NCBI GenBank assembly: GCA_910588495.1
Contig: CAJUPU010000011.1
Span: forward strand, 20,095-84,094
Direction of reading: 5' to 3'
From: an uncultured Oscillospiraceae bacterium
GTDB lineage: Bacteria; Bacillota; Clostridia; Oscillospirales; Oscillospiraceae
DNA length: 64,000 bases
Both the position numbers and the translations under genes were made by a program. How positions within the stretch are numbered: the stretch's first letter is position 1; each line of letters opens with the position of its first letter. Below are positions 51,123 through 58,966 of this stretch, one piece after another. Under the pieces are notes generated by a model. It had not been told where the DNA came from and searched no databases. It worked only from the letters and a program-made list of their open reading frames with translations.

Positions 51123-51965
51123 ATGAATCTGCCTTTGAACGTTGATTTCAGTGGGAAAGTGGTGGTTGTCACCGGCGCGGGCGGCGTGCTGTGCGGCGAC
51201 ATGGCCAAAGCCTTCGCCCAGGCGGGGGCAAAAGTCGCCGCCCTGGACCTGAACGAGGAGGCCGTGAAGAAGCTGGCGGAGGACTGCAAGGCCCAGGGCT
51301 GGACCTGCGAGGGCTACAAGGCCAACGTGCTGGAGCCGGAGGCCCTGGAGGCCGTCCACCAGCAGGTGCTGAAGGATTTGGGCCCCTGCGACATCCTGGT
51401 GAACGGGGCGGGGGGCAACAACCCCCGGGCCACCACCGACAACGAGTACCAGCACGAGTGGTCTGAGGGCAAAAAGGGCTTCTTCGACCTGGACGCGGGG
51501 GGCGTGGACTTCGTGTTCAAGCTGAACTTCCAGGGGACGCTGCTGCCCACCCAGGCCTTCGCCAAAGACATGGTGGAGCGCAAATCCGGCTGTATCCTGA
51601 ACATCAGCTCCATGAACGCCTATATCCCGCTGACCAAGATCCCGGCCTACTCCGGGGCCAAAGCCGCCATCTCCAACTTCACCCAGTGGCTGGCCACCCA
51701 CTTCGCCAAGTCCGGCATCCGGTGCAACGCCATCGCCCCGGGCTTCCTGGTGTCCAAGCAGAACCGGAAGCTGCTGTTCAACGACGACGGCACCCCGACG
51801 GCCCGGTCCGCCAAGATCCTCAACGGCACCCCCATGGGCCGCTTCGTGGACAGCGAGGAGTTGCTGGGCGGCGTGTTCTTCCTGTGCGACGACAGGGCCG
51901 CCTCCGCCATCACCGGGGTGGTGCTGCCCATCGACGCGGGCTTCGCCGCCTATTCCGGCGTGTGA
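51123..51965 (+). CDS. SDR-family oxidoreductase, probable D-mannonate oxidoreductase (UxuB function)
   Basis: A 280-residue short-chain dehydrogenase. VVVVTGAGGVLCGDMAKAFA binds the cofactor; NILVNGAGGNNPR-like ILVNGAGGNNPRATT, catalytic Ser-Tyr-Lys in NISSMNAYIPLTKIPAYSGAKAA; the C-terminus ends GVVLPIDAGFAAYSGV. In several Firmicutes an SDR of this type replaces the long-chain UxuB and interconverts fructuronate and mannonate. The adjacent uxuA supports this. GAGGAAATCGTT stands before the ATG. Confidence 0.88.
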   Translation: MNLPLNVDFSGKVVVVTGAGGVLCGDMAKAFAQAGAKVAALDLNEEAVKKLAEDCKAQGWTCEGYKANVLEPEALEAVHQQVLKDLGPCDILVNGAGGNNPRATTDNEYQHEWSEGKKGFFDLDAGGVDFVFKLNFQGTLLPTQAFAKDMVERKSGCILNISSMNAYIPLTKIPAYSGAKAAISNFTQWLATHFAKSGIRCNAIAPGFLVSKQNRKLLFNDDGTPTARSAKILNGTPMGRFVDSEELLGGVFFLCDDRAASAITGVVLPIDAGFAAYSGV

Positions 51966-52072
51966 TTAAGCGCCATTTACTTTGCTTCATCCCCGGTACC
52001 TTTGAGCCATTGTGTGCTGGGAGATGATATAGCAGCGGCTGTTTGCAAGCCAGTCACTGCCTCCTCTTCATT

Positions 52073-52102
52073 AGGGCGGCCAGCCGTCAGGCTGGCCGCC
52101 CT
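52073..52102. other. Strong hairpin at the end of the sugar operon
   Basis: A perfect 13-bp stem (AGGGCGGCCAGCC / GGCTGGCCGCCCT), loop GTCA. No T run follows on the plus strand; ATTTTTAG lies on the minus-strand 5' side. It may mark the end of the catabolic block. Confidence 0.6.
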
Positions 52103-52210
52103 GCTAAAAATGCAAATAGAGCCACCACGCGTTGCTGTTCGGGAAAAGTGTTGGATATCTCCGCGGTTCTGTGATAAACTATTTCAAAACAGGACTAAGG
52201 AGTGTTGAAA

Positions 52211-52504
52211 ATGCTTACATTTGAAACCGTTTTATCCGCATTCAAAGATTATCTTGCCGAGGACACCAGGTACGAGGTGATCATGGCTTCCCGGGGCTAC
52301 GTCATCCTGGAATGGAACTCCAACGACCGGGAGTTGGAGAGCGCGGTGGCCTGTCCTACACCCGAAGTGATGAAGGAAGAACTACTGAGCGACCTGAGAG
52401 GATACCTGCAGTATAAGGCCACGTTGTGCAACCGGAATCTGACGGACGATGAGTGGGAGCAGATCGAAGCCCAAGTGGACGAGATGTCCGCTTCCATCCA
52501 GTAA
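52211..52504 (+). CDS. Small ICE-associated protein (97 aa)
   Basis: ATG 52211 with AAGGAG upstream (a TTG two codons earlier is possible). The sequence starts MLTFETVLSAFKDYLAEDTR and contains YEVIMASRGYVILEWNSNDR, VACPTPEVMKEELLSDLRGY and LTDDEWEQIEAQ. I associate similar small proteins with clostridial mobile elements. It marks the return from metabolic genes to element-type genes. Function unknown. Confidence 0.7.
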   Translation: MLTFETVLSAFKDYLAEDTRYEVIMASRGYVILEWNSNDRELESAVACPTPEVMKEELLSDLRGYLQYKATLCNRNLTDDEWEQIEAQVDEMSASIQ

Positions 52505-52591
52505 CAAATCATGTACACAGCAAAATCGAAGCGGTCATTTGAGGGCCAGACGCCGGACGCAGAGCCGTGACCGCAGACGGGGAGGATATTG

Positions 52592-52777
52592 ATGGAGGAC
52601 AGAAAAAAAGACGGGATATGGCTTCCCTGTCCGCTTTGCGGCAGCAGGACAAAGACCAAGATATACGAGGATACGGTACTGATAAACTTTCCTCTGTATT
52701 GTCCAAAGTGCAAAAAGGAGACCAGGATCAATGTGGTCCTGAAGAAGATGGTTTTGAGCAAAGAGCCAGACGCATAG
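52592..52777 (+). CDS. Cysteine-rich KTR protein
   Basis: A 61-residue protein (ATG 52592 after GGGGAGG; TTG one codon earlier possible). Two CxxC pairs form a zinc ribbon: PCPLCGSRTKTKIYEDTVLI and YCPKCKKETRINV. The KTR-like element between them (SRTKTKI) defines the family, common in Tn916- and Tn1549-like elements. Function unknown. A good terminator follows. Confidence 0.88.
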   Translation: MEDRKKDGIWLPCPLCGSRTKTKIYEDTVLINFPLYCPKCKKETRINVVLKKMVLSKEPDA

Positions 52778-52783
52778 ACGCAG

Positions 52784-52820
52784 AGCCTGCTCCCAGACCG
52801 TTTGGGAGCAGGCTATTTTT
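52784..52820 (+). terminator. Rho-independent terminator after KTR gene
   Basis: A perfect 12-bp stem (AGCCTGCTCCCA / TGGGAGCAGGCT), loop GACCGTT, then ATTTTT. Confidence 0.9.
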
Positions 52821-52849
52821 AACGAAACGACTTCCAGTTTATGTATCGG

Positions 52850-53227
52850 CTACAAGTTATCTCCATCTTTCGCCCGCAGCGCATCCAGGATCGCTCTCAT
52901 AATTGGGATCAGGGCTTTTGCCTCCTTTTCGGTGCAGGTCTCCAGCAAAAAACGGAGGTTTTCACGGACAGAATCATGAAAATCTACCTCCGGGTAGAAA
53001 ATCGGCCTGGGGTCCGCCGAATAGAGCCGGACTACGGGGTACAATGTTTCCAACGTGGGGTTTCCGTCCCCGTTTTCCATCCCCATAAGCGTCCTCTTAT
53101 CGACCGATGTCAATTTGGCCACTTTATCCTGCGTAAGATTCACCCTGTCCCTTCCCTGTGTCGTGATCCTTGCCAGTGAAGCCGAAAACTCATATTTCCC
53201 GGTTGAAGTTAATTTCTTTTTCTTCAC
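52850..53227 (-). CDS. XRE-family regulator
   Basis: A 125-residue protein. It starts MKKKKLTSTGKYEFSASLAR, and the helix-turn-helix is NLTQDKVAKLTSVDKRTLMG, MENGDGNPTLETLYPVVRLY. The C-terminal half (NLRFLLETCTEKEAKALIPI) may bind a ligand or form dimers. AGGTGAAATATAGTG precedes the ATG on the minus strand. The AT-rich region in front holds repeated TATATGTA-type elements that could be its operator. Confidence 0.85.
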   Translation of the reverse strand: MKKKKLTSTGKYEFSASLARITTQGRDRVNLTQDKVAKLTSVDKRTLMGMENGDGNPTLETLYPVVRLYSADPRPIFYPEVDFHDSVRENLRFLLETCTEKEAKALIPIMRAILDALRAKDGDNL

Positions 53228-53442
53228 TATATTTCACCTCTTAAAAGTATTCTACTATATGTATAATTGTACTTCAAGAGTTACAGAACTCACTTAATAT
53301 ATGTATTATAATATACTTTATAGGGGACATTATGCGACATGGAAAAGGATGTTTTTGCTATGACGAAGCGTGTTCATTTACAATTTGAGACTTTCAAGAA
53401 AACGTAGCAGATAACCACACCCTAACAAGTGTATTATATTGC
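53228..53442. other. AT-rich regulatory region with gene remnant
   Basis: Very AT-rich, unlike both sides. It contains AAAAGTATTCTACTATATGTA and, ~60 bp on, ATATGTATTATAATATACTT, near-inverted repeats and possible -10 boxes. A 23-codon frame (MEKDVFAMTKRVHLQFETFK then KT) at 53338-53409 looks like a remnant. No complete gene. Confidence 0.5.
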
Positions 53443-53487
53443 ACATGGGCAAGAAGCATTGAAATGCACAATGCTTTTTGCCCATGT
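53443..53487. repeat. 19-bp inverted repeat (hairpin)
   Basis: ACATGGGCAAGAAGCATTG (53443-53461) pairs with CAATGCTTTTTGCCCATGT (53469-53487), one G-T pair only, loop AAATGCA. It may act as a terminator, binding site, or single-strand structure. Confidence 0.8.
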
Positions 53488-53640
53488 TTTGTGTTCATCG
53501 GCTGGCAGCCGTACATTGCCAAATATCCATGACCACCATTCTCAGAGTCCCACCTATGGGATCTGAGGTTGGTGTCCGTGTGCAGTATGGCCAACACAGC
53601 TCTCCAAGAGCCCGAAATGCCCGTTTGCCCGTGACCTCCG

Positions 53641-53667
53641 ATCTCAGATCCTTCAAAGTTCTGAGAT
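53641..53667. promoter_or_regulatory. Putative operator upstream of XRE gene
   Basis: ATCTCAGA (53641-53648) and TCTGAGAT (53660-53667) form an inverted repeat 14 bp before the XRE start. Related sequences (TTCTCAGAGTC, GGATCTGAGGTTGG) lie near 53540-53575. This suggests several binding sites for one regulator. Confidence 0.55.
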
Positions 53668-53680
53668 TGGAGTTTTGCAT

Positions 53681-53989
53681 ATGAGTTATGATATGAAAAA
53701 AAGTGGTGAACGTATTCGCCAGCTTCGAATTCAGCATAAGTTTACCCAAGGGATGGTCGCAGAGACTTTGAATATTGATAGAAGTTTCTACAGTCGTATT
53801 GAAGCAGGTAAATATGGCTGTTCTGTTGATTTGTTCGTCCAGCTTTCTAATTTGTTTGGAGTATCACTGGATTATCTTATTTTAGGCATATATGGCGAAA
53901 CGCTGACGGAAAAGACGGAGAGGACATTGCTCAAAGCAGATATAACGAAATTGATGGGCCATTTGGAAAAGCTCAAAGCATCACTTTAA
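53681..53989 (+). CDS. XRE-family regulator (102 aa)
   Basis: ATG 53681 (MSYDMKKSGERIRQLRIQHK) is preferred to a TTG two codons upstream. The helix-turn-helix is FTQGMVAETLNIDRSFYSRI, then EAGKYGCSVDLFVQLSNLFG, VSLDYLILG. Such proteins control excision or maintenance genes in clostridial elements. The gene is AT-rich. It lies between two strong hairpins and may govern the helicase/recombinase genes downstream. Confidence 0.88.
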   Translation: MSYDMKKSGERIRQLRIQHKFTQGMVAETLNIDRSFYSRIEAGKYGCSVDLFVQLSNLFGVSLDYLILGIYGETLTEKTERTLLKADITKLMGHLEKLKASL

Positions 53990-53997
53990 GAAAATGT

Positions 53998-54038
53998 GAG
54001 TATTGCGCACATTCACCTGCCGAATGTGCGCAATACTC
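53998..54038. repeat. Perfect 17-bp inverted repeat
   Basis: GAGTATTGCGCACATTC (53998-54014), loop ACCTGCC, GAATGTGCGCAATACTC (54022-54038). It lies 9 bp after the XRE stop. No T run follows, so it may serve as a protein binding or DNA-processing site rather than a terminator. Confidence 0.85.
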
Positions 54039-54069
54039 TACATACAAATCATTCAACATCCCCTACAAT

Positions 54070-54099
54070 CAAAGTACAGCCAAAAGGCTCTGTACTTTG
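54070..54099. repeat. Hairpin CAAAGTACA
   Basis: CAAAGTACA (54070-54078) pairs with TGTACTTTG (54091-54099); inner GCC/GGC extends the stem. Third in a row of strong hairpins. Confidence 0.7.
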
Positions 54100-54128
54100 T
54101 CAAGTTCATATCAGCAGTACGGGTAACC

Positions 54129-54468
54129 GCCCGGACAGACGAGCGTCCGCCAGCGCGCGCCACGACCCGGAGGGGGCATTAGCCCCCTTCGGTGAGCGAG
54201 AACGCCACCTGCGCGGGGCAGCCTTTGGCAAGGCCGCCAGTGTAGACTCTGTCCGGGCTTACAATGAGACGCCTTAGACCGGCCTGAGGACCAGGCCGCA
54301 GGGCTCAACCTGGGGTTGAAATCAGTAGAGGCCCCAGGTACACGCCCGCGCGGGTCATGCCAGACCCGGCCCGTACTGTTCCCAACCTCACCGGGGTGCG
54401 AGTGCGAATGCGGTGAGAGAGATGAAATCAAGTTCAAGGCGGTCCCGAGCGTTTGCTTGGGGCCGCCT
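54129..54468 (+). ncRNA. Candidate structured leader RNA upstream of helicase gene
   Basis: About 340 bp without a convincing gene but with many helices. A closing stem GCCCGGACAGA (54129-54139) / TCTGTCCGGGC (54248-54258) encloses two hairpins, CCGGAGGGGGC (54167-54192) and GCCTT (54221-54234). Then come GGCCTG/CAGGCC (54281-54297), ACCTGGGG/CCCCAGGT (54308-54339), CGGGTC/GACCCG (54351-54368), CTCACC/GGTGAG (54387-54417) and AGGCGGTCCC/GGGGCCGCCT (54437-54468). The last ends 3 bp before the helicase ribosome site. I cannot match it to a known RNA class. Confidence 0.6.
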
Positions 54469-54487
54469 CTCAAGGGGAATGAATCGG

Positions 54488-56419
54488 ATGAACACCAAAG
54501 ATAACAGGAAACGATCCCACGATATGATCGACCACATTTTTCACGACCTGCTCCCCGCCCAGAGCATGGCGGAGCGGCCTGAGCAGGTGGATCTCAGCCA
54601 CCGGATGCTGGAGGGCCTCCTGAATGGCTCCATCGCTTTGTGCGATGCCGGCACCGGCATCGGCAAGACCTACGCCTACCTGGCGGCGGGGGCGGCGTTC
54701 CAGCGTTTCCGCACCAATCAGGGCAGGCCCTTCCGCCCCGTCCTGATCTCCACCTCCAGCATCGCTCTGCAGAACGCCATCCAGGCAGAGTACCTGCCCA
54801 TCCTGTCCGACGCGCTGACCGCAGACGGCCTGATCAGTGAACCGCTCCTCGCCGTGATCCGCAAGGGAAAATCTCACTACGTCTGCCGCCAGCAGCTGGA
54901 ACACCGGCTGCTCCAGATCAAGCTCAGTAAGAAAAACGAGAAAACAGTCGAAGCCCTGCTCTCCCTGCGGGAACACTTGGACATGGACGGGGTGCCCCAT
55001 CTGACCGGCTTTGACCGGGAGCGGGTCTGTGTCCCCCAGGTCTGTGACTGTTCTTGGGAGAACTGCCGTTACCGGGCCTTCCTGGAGGACTGCGACAGCG
55101 GGGAGTTTCCCTTCCAGATCTGCAACCACAACCTGCTGCTGGCGGACGCCATCCATCGGAACACGGGCCGGAGCCCCATCCTCCCGGATGCCTGTGCCGT
55201 CATCATCGATGAGGCCCACAAGCTGCCCGATGCCGCCCGTCAGATGTTCGGCACCACGCTGGAGGCCGGGGATGTCCACAGCCTGATCCGCGACCTGCGG
55301 CGAGAGAAATTCCTGCTGGCGGCGGAGTCGCTGGACGAGCTGTCCGCGCCACTTCTAAAGCTGATGAACGAGCCCTTCGACACGGAGAGATCCTTCCAGA
55401 CTTTTGCCCGGTTCCTCATCGCCCCGGCCCGGAACCTCCACATCGTCCAGAAGCAGCTCCACGGCCTGCTCTCCGCCGCCACCAGCCGTCAGCTGAACAG
55501 GCTGGCCTCCACCACAGAGCTGCTCACGAAGGAAAACTCCGGCCTGGTGTTCTACGCCATGGAGGACCGACGGGGCGGTACCATGTTGTGCGCCGTGGCC
55601 GCCGATATGACCGCCCAGCTCCGCGCCACCCTCTGGGACCAGGAGCGGCCCGCCATCCTCACCTCCGGCACCCTGGCGGTGGGCAGAGATTTCCATCGCT
55701 TCAAAGAAGAAACGGGATTGCTGGCCGATGGGCGGGTAATGGAGTCCGTCTCCGCCTCGCCCTTCGATTACAAGGCCAACTGCCTGCTGTACCTGCCGCT
55801 CCACCCGCCCGAACAGGCGGGCAGCGGCTATTTTGATACCCTGGCCGCGGAGATCGCCGCCCTGCTGGACGCCTGCTGGGGCCACGCCCTGGTGCTGTTC
55901 ACCTCCTACGCCGCCATGTCCGCCATCAAGGAGCGGCTGGCGGAGATGGATCTGCCCTGGGAGGTGTTCACCCTGGGCAGGAACGCGGTACATACCACCC
56001 AGGAGTTCAAAAACGAGCCGGGGAGCGTCCTTCTGGCCACCGGGGCCGCCTGGGAGGGCTTTGACTTCCCGGGGGACTGCGTGTCCCTTCTGGTGATCCC
56101 GCGCCTTCCGTTTTCACGGCCTGACGCTCTGAAGGAGAAGAAGCGGGCGGAGTACCCGGACCTGCGTTCTTTCATCCGGGCCGTGGTGGTGCCGGAGATG
56201 CAGATCAAGCTGAAGCAGGGCTTCGGGCGGGCCATCCGCACCGAAACAGACACCTGCGTGGTGGCCATCCTGGACGAGCGTTCCGCGCCTGGTCAGCGGC
56301 ACCATGAGGCCATGTTGGCCGCCCTGCCTGACCTGCCCCAGACCAGCAGCCTGGAGGATGTGGTGGAGTTCATCTACCGCCTCAAGGGGCCGGACTATTT
56401 CCGGGAGGGCAAAGAATGA
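54488..56419 (+). CDS. DinG/Rad3-type DNA helicase
   Basis: A 643-residue superfamily 2 helicase. ATG 54488 (MNTKDNRKRSHDMIDHIFHD) has AAGGGG 10 bp upstream; ATG 54479 is possible. Walker A is DAGTGIGKT (55-61 core) and Walker B IIDEAHKLPDAARQ. Four Cys near VCVPQVCDCSWENCRYRAF, plus HYVCRQQ, suggest an Fe-S cluster as in DinG/XPD. Helicase motifs VI-like QGFGRAIRTETD and SGTLAVGRDFHRF are also present. It may resolve DNA structures during transfer or integration. Its stop overlaps a 49-codon gene. Confidence 0.9.
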   Translation: MNTKDNRKRSHDMIDHIFHDLLPAQSMAERPEQVDLSHRMLEGLLNGSIALCDAGTGIGKTYAYLAAGAAFQRFRTNQGRPFRPVLISTSSIALQNAIQAEYLPILSDALTADGLISEPLLAVIRKGKSHYVCRQQLEHRLLQIKLSKKNEKTVEALLSLREHLDMDGVPHLTGFDRERVCVPQVCDCSWENCRYRAFLEDCDSGEFPFQICNHNLLLADAIHRNTGRSPILPDACAVIIDEAHKLPDAARQMFGTTLEAGDVHSLIRDLRREKFLLAAESLDELSAPLLKLMNEPFDTERSFQTFARFLIAPARNLHIVQKQLHGLLSAATSRQLNRLASTTELLTKENSGLVFYAMEDRRGGTMLCAVAADMTAQLRATLWDQERPAILTSGTLAVGRDFHRFKEETGLLADGRVMESVSASPFDYKANCLLYLPLHPPEQAGSGYFDTLAAEIAALLDACWGHALVLFTSYAAMSAIKERLAEMDLPWEVFTLGRNAVHTTQEFKNEPGSVLLATGAAWEGFDFPGDCVSLLVIPRLPFSRPDALKEKKRAEYPDLRSFIRAVVVPEMQIKLKQGFGRAIRTETDTCVVAILDERSAPGQRHHEAMLAALPDLPQTSSLEDVVEFIYRLKGPDYFREGKE

Positions 56420-56565
56420 TCGACACAAAAAACGACCTGCGCTACATTTTGGTGACGCGGACGCTGGAAAAAGCGGCGGAGGCCGGTCTGCTGACCCTGG
56501 AGGAGTTGTGTGCGGCCAAACGGCTGGCCCGGAACAGATACCAGCCTCAAACTGTGTGGGAATAG
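56416..56565 (+). CDS. Small two-helix protein before recombinases (49 aa)
   Basis: ATG overlaps the helicase stop (ATGA). It reads MIDTKNDLRYILVTRTLEKA, then AEAGLLTLEELCAAKRLARN, RYQPQTVWE. The AGLLTLEE segment resembles SHOCT-like small modules found before recombinase genes in clostridial elements. It may be a recombination accessory factor. Function unproven. Confidence 0.65.
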   Translation: MIDTKNDLRYILVTRTLEKAAEAGLLTLEELCAAKRLARNRYQPQTVWE

Positions 56566-56629
56566 TACTGGCTTTCCCCGGCAGGATGTGGTAATGTTGT
56601 CGGTACCCAGAGGAGAGGAGGCGCGCCGG

Positions 56630-58180
56630 ATGGGTAAAAATATCACCATTATCCCGCCCAGCGGCGGAAGGCCCGACACCCTGCGGGTGGCGGCTTACTG
56701 CCGCGTCAGCACAGATCTGGAGGAGCAGGCGTTGTCCTATGCCTCCCAGATCCGCAGCTACACCGAGCTGATCCGCAGCCACGAGGGCTGGGAGCTTGTG
56801 GACATTTACGCTGATGAGGCGGCCAGCGGCACAAAAATGGACAAGCGGGAGGACTTCAACCGGATGCTGGCGGACTGCCGGAAAGGGAAGATCGACCGGA
56901 TTCTGGTGAAGTCCATCTCCCGCTTTGCCCGGAACACAAAGGACTGCCTCGCCGCCCTGCGTGAGCTGGCCCGGCTGGGCGTCACCGTCCAGTTTGAAAA
57001 AGAGAATATCGACACAGGAACGCTCACCACCGAACTGATGGTGAGCGTTTCCGGTTCTCTGGCCCAGCAGGAGTCCATCTCCATCGCGCAGAATATCCGC
57101 CAGGGCTACCGGCGCCGGATGGAGCGGGGGGAGTTCATCACCAATAAGCCTCCCTACGGTTACCGGAACGAGGGAGGCGGACGGCTGGAGATCGTGCCAG
57201 AGGAGGCCGAGGTCATTCGCTGGGTGTTTGAGTCCTATCTCAACGGTTGCAGCCCCGCCGGGATCGCGGCGGAGATGAACCGCAGAGGGGTTGAGAAAAA
57301 ATATGGAAACTCTACATGGGCAAAGAACGCTGTCGTTTATTGGCTAAAAAATGAAAAATACACCGGAAATACTCTCTGCCAGAAAACTTTCAAAATCGGA
57401 TTTCCGTACAGTGCGGTGAAAAACAGGGGAGAATTGAACCAATTTTATATTGAAAACTGCCATCCGGCCATCATCAGCCAGGAATTGTTCGACCGGGTCC
57501 AGGCCAGGATGGAGCAAAGAAAGGCGCGCACACCGATGTCGGCCAAGCACCCGCTGTCGGCAAAAATCGTCTGTGGAAATTGCGGTACGACGTTTTATCG
57601 AAGGCTTGATTCTAACGGGACGGCCACATGGATCTGTTCCCGGCACATAGAAAGAAAATCGGCTTGCCCGATCATCCCCATTTGGGAGCGCGATATTTAT
57701 ACCGCTTTCTTGTGGATGTACAACAAACTGCGGCTCCATGAGGGTGTCATTCTGCGGCCTGCCCTGCGGCAGATGGAGGAGCTGGAACAGGCCGTACAGC
57801 GGGAAAACCCCGCCATGCTGGAGGTCAACCGGGCCATCGCCCAGGCCACGGAGCAAAACTACAAAATCAGTAAACTTCGCTCTAATGGCCTGCTGGATGA
57901 CGATGCCTGCTCCGCCCGGCTGGCGGCCCTGGAGGCCCAGCTGACCCAGCTCCGGGCCAAGCGCCGGAGGCTGTTGAAAAACGATGACGTCAGCGAGGCG
58001 GCGGAGACCCTGCGGCAGACGGCGGAGGCCATCCGCCAGGGGCCGGAGCGGCTGGAGGAATTTGACGGGGCTCTGTTCGCCGGTCTGGTGGAGCGGATCA
58101 CGACCGCCCCCACTGGTCTGCGGTTCCGGCTGTACGGCGGTATTGAGGTGACGGAACAGCTCTGGGAGGGTGGGAAATGA
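56630..58180 (+). CDS. Large serine recombinase 1
   Basis: A 516-residue recombinase (ATG 56630 after AGAGGAGAGGAGG). The resolvase catalytic domain holds Ser27 (AAYCRVSTDLEEQ), then DEAASGTKMDKREDFNRMLA, and SISRFARNTKDCL. The recombinase domain follows (PPYGYRNEGGGRLEIVPEEA), and a zinc ribbon (CGNCGTTFYRR then CSRHIERKSACP) and coiled coil (LEAQLTQLRAKRRRLL). Such enzymes cut and join att sites through a Ser-DNA link. It overlaps the next gene by 4 bp. Confidence 0.93.
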   Translation: MGKNITIIPPSGGRPDTLRVAAYCRVSTDLEEQALSYASQIRSYTELIRSHEGWELVDIYADEAASGTKMDKREDFNRMLADCRKGKIDRILVKSISRFARNTKDCLAALRELARLGVTVQFEKENIDTGTLTTELMVSVSGSLAQQESISIAQNIRQGYRRRMERGEFITNKPPYGYRNEGGGRLEIVPEEAEVIRWVFESYLNGCSPAGIAAEMNRRGVEKKYGNSTWAKNAVVYWLKNEKYTGNTLCQKTFKIGFPYSAVKNRGELNQFYIENCHPAIISQELFDRVQARMEQRKARTPMSAKHPLSAKIVCGNCGTTFYRRLDSNGTATWICSRHIERKSACPIIPIWERDIYTAFLWMYNKLRLHEGVILRPALRQMEELEQAVQRENPAMLEVNRAIAQATEQNYKISKLRSNGLLDDDACSARLAALEAQLTQLRAKRRRLLKNDDVSEAAETLRQTAEAIRQGPERLEEFDGALFAGLVERITTAPTGLRFRLYGGIEVTEQLWEGGK

Positions 58181-58935
58181 ACCGAAAGATTTTGTACGGC
58201 TATCAGATGAGGGACGGGAAATTGACGATCCAGCCCCAGGAGGCCGAGGGGGTGAGGCGGGTGTTTTTCCTCTACCTCGAGGGTATGTCCCAGCGGCAGA
58301 TCATGGATATGCTGAACGCCGATGGCGTTGCCTACAGCGTAGAAAACCCGCTATGGACGCACCAGAGGATCACACAGACGCTTCGAAACCCCCGGTACAT
58401 GGGGGAAAAAGGGTATCCAGCCCTGATCGACGGCGAAACTTTCCGCAAGGCGCAGTCAGCGAGGGCGGAACGGATGCGCAAACGGGGGAACCACCCGGCG
58501 CTGCGGCTGACCCAAAAGCTTCGGTGCGGCCACTGCGGGCATCCCCTGCGACGGTCCTTCCAGAAGCAGTTGAAGGATACCCTGCGTTTCCTCTGCGACG
58601 GCTGCGGCGCGAGGATCACCATCCCAGATGCCGCCCTGCTGGCGGAGGTGGAGCGGCAGGCGGCGGAGTACGTGCCGCCGTCAGAGGGCGGCTATGCCCC
58701 CTCGGAGGATGTGATCCGCCTGTCCAACGCCGTCAACCGGGGGCTGGAACGCCCCGACAACCCGGAGGAGGTAGTGGCCCTAATTTTGCAGGGGATCTCC
58801 GCCCGGTACGCCTGCGTTCCGGCGCAGATGACCACGGCGGACATCCTGCGCCTGATCCGGGAAAAGGACTACGACCGGGCCATCCAATTGATCGCCATCA
58901 CCGCGGACAACGCGGTGAAAGTGACATTTAAGTGA
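58177..58935 (+). CDS. Recombinase DNA-binding half (no catalytic domain)
   Basis: A 252-residue protein that starts where the recombinase domain of large serine recombinases begins: LYGYQMRDGKLTIQPQEAEG, VRRVFFLYLEGMSQRQIMDM, then RNPRYMGEKGYPALIDGETF and the zinc ribbon CGHCGHPLRR / CDGCGARI. The ~140-residue catalytic domain is absent. The ATG overlaps the previous stop. It might bind att sites and guide or block the intact recombinases, or work with the catalytic-only protein encoded next. Confidence 0.82.
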   Translation: MNRKILYGYQMRDGKLTIQPQEAEGVRRVFFLYLEGMSQRQIMDMLNADGVAYSVENPLWTHQRITQTLRNPRYMGEKGYPALIDGETFRKAQSARAERMRKRGNHPALRLTQKLRCGHCGHPLRRSFQKQLKDTLRFLCDGCGARITIPDAALLAEVERQAAEYVPPSEGGYAPSEDVIRLSNAVNRGLERPDNPEEVVALILQGISARYACVPAQMTTADILRLIREKDYDRAIQLIAITADNAVKVTFK

Positions 58936-58966
58936 CCGTTCACAGCCGATCAGGAAAGGAGTCATC

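Noticed and set aside
54129..54468. rRNA, tmRNA or RNase P RNA
   Set aside because: None of the conserved core sequences of these RNAs is visible; the stems do not match their layouts.
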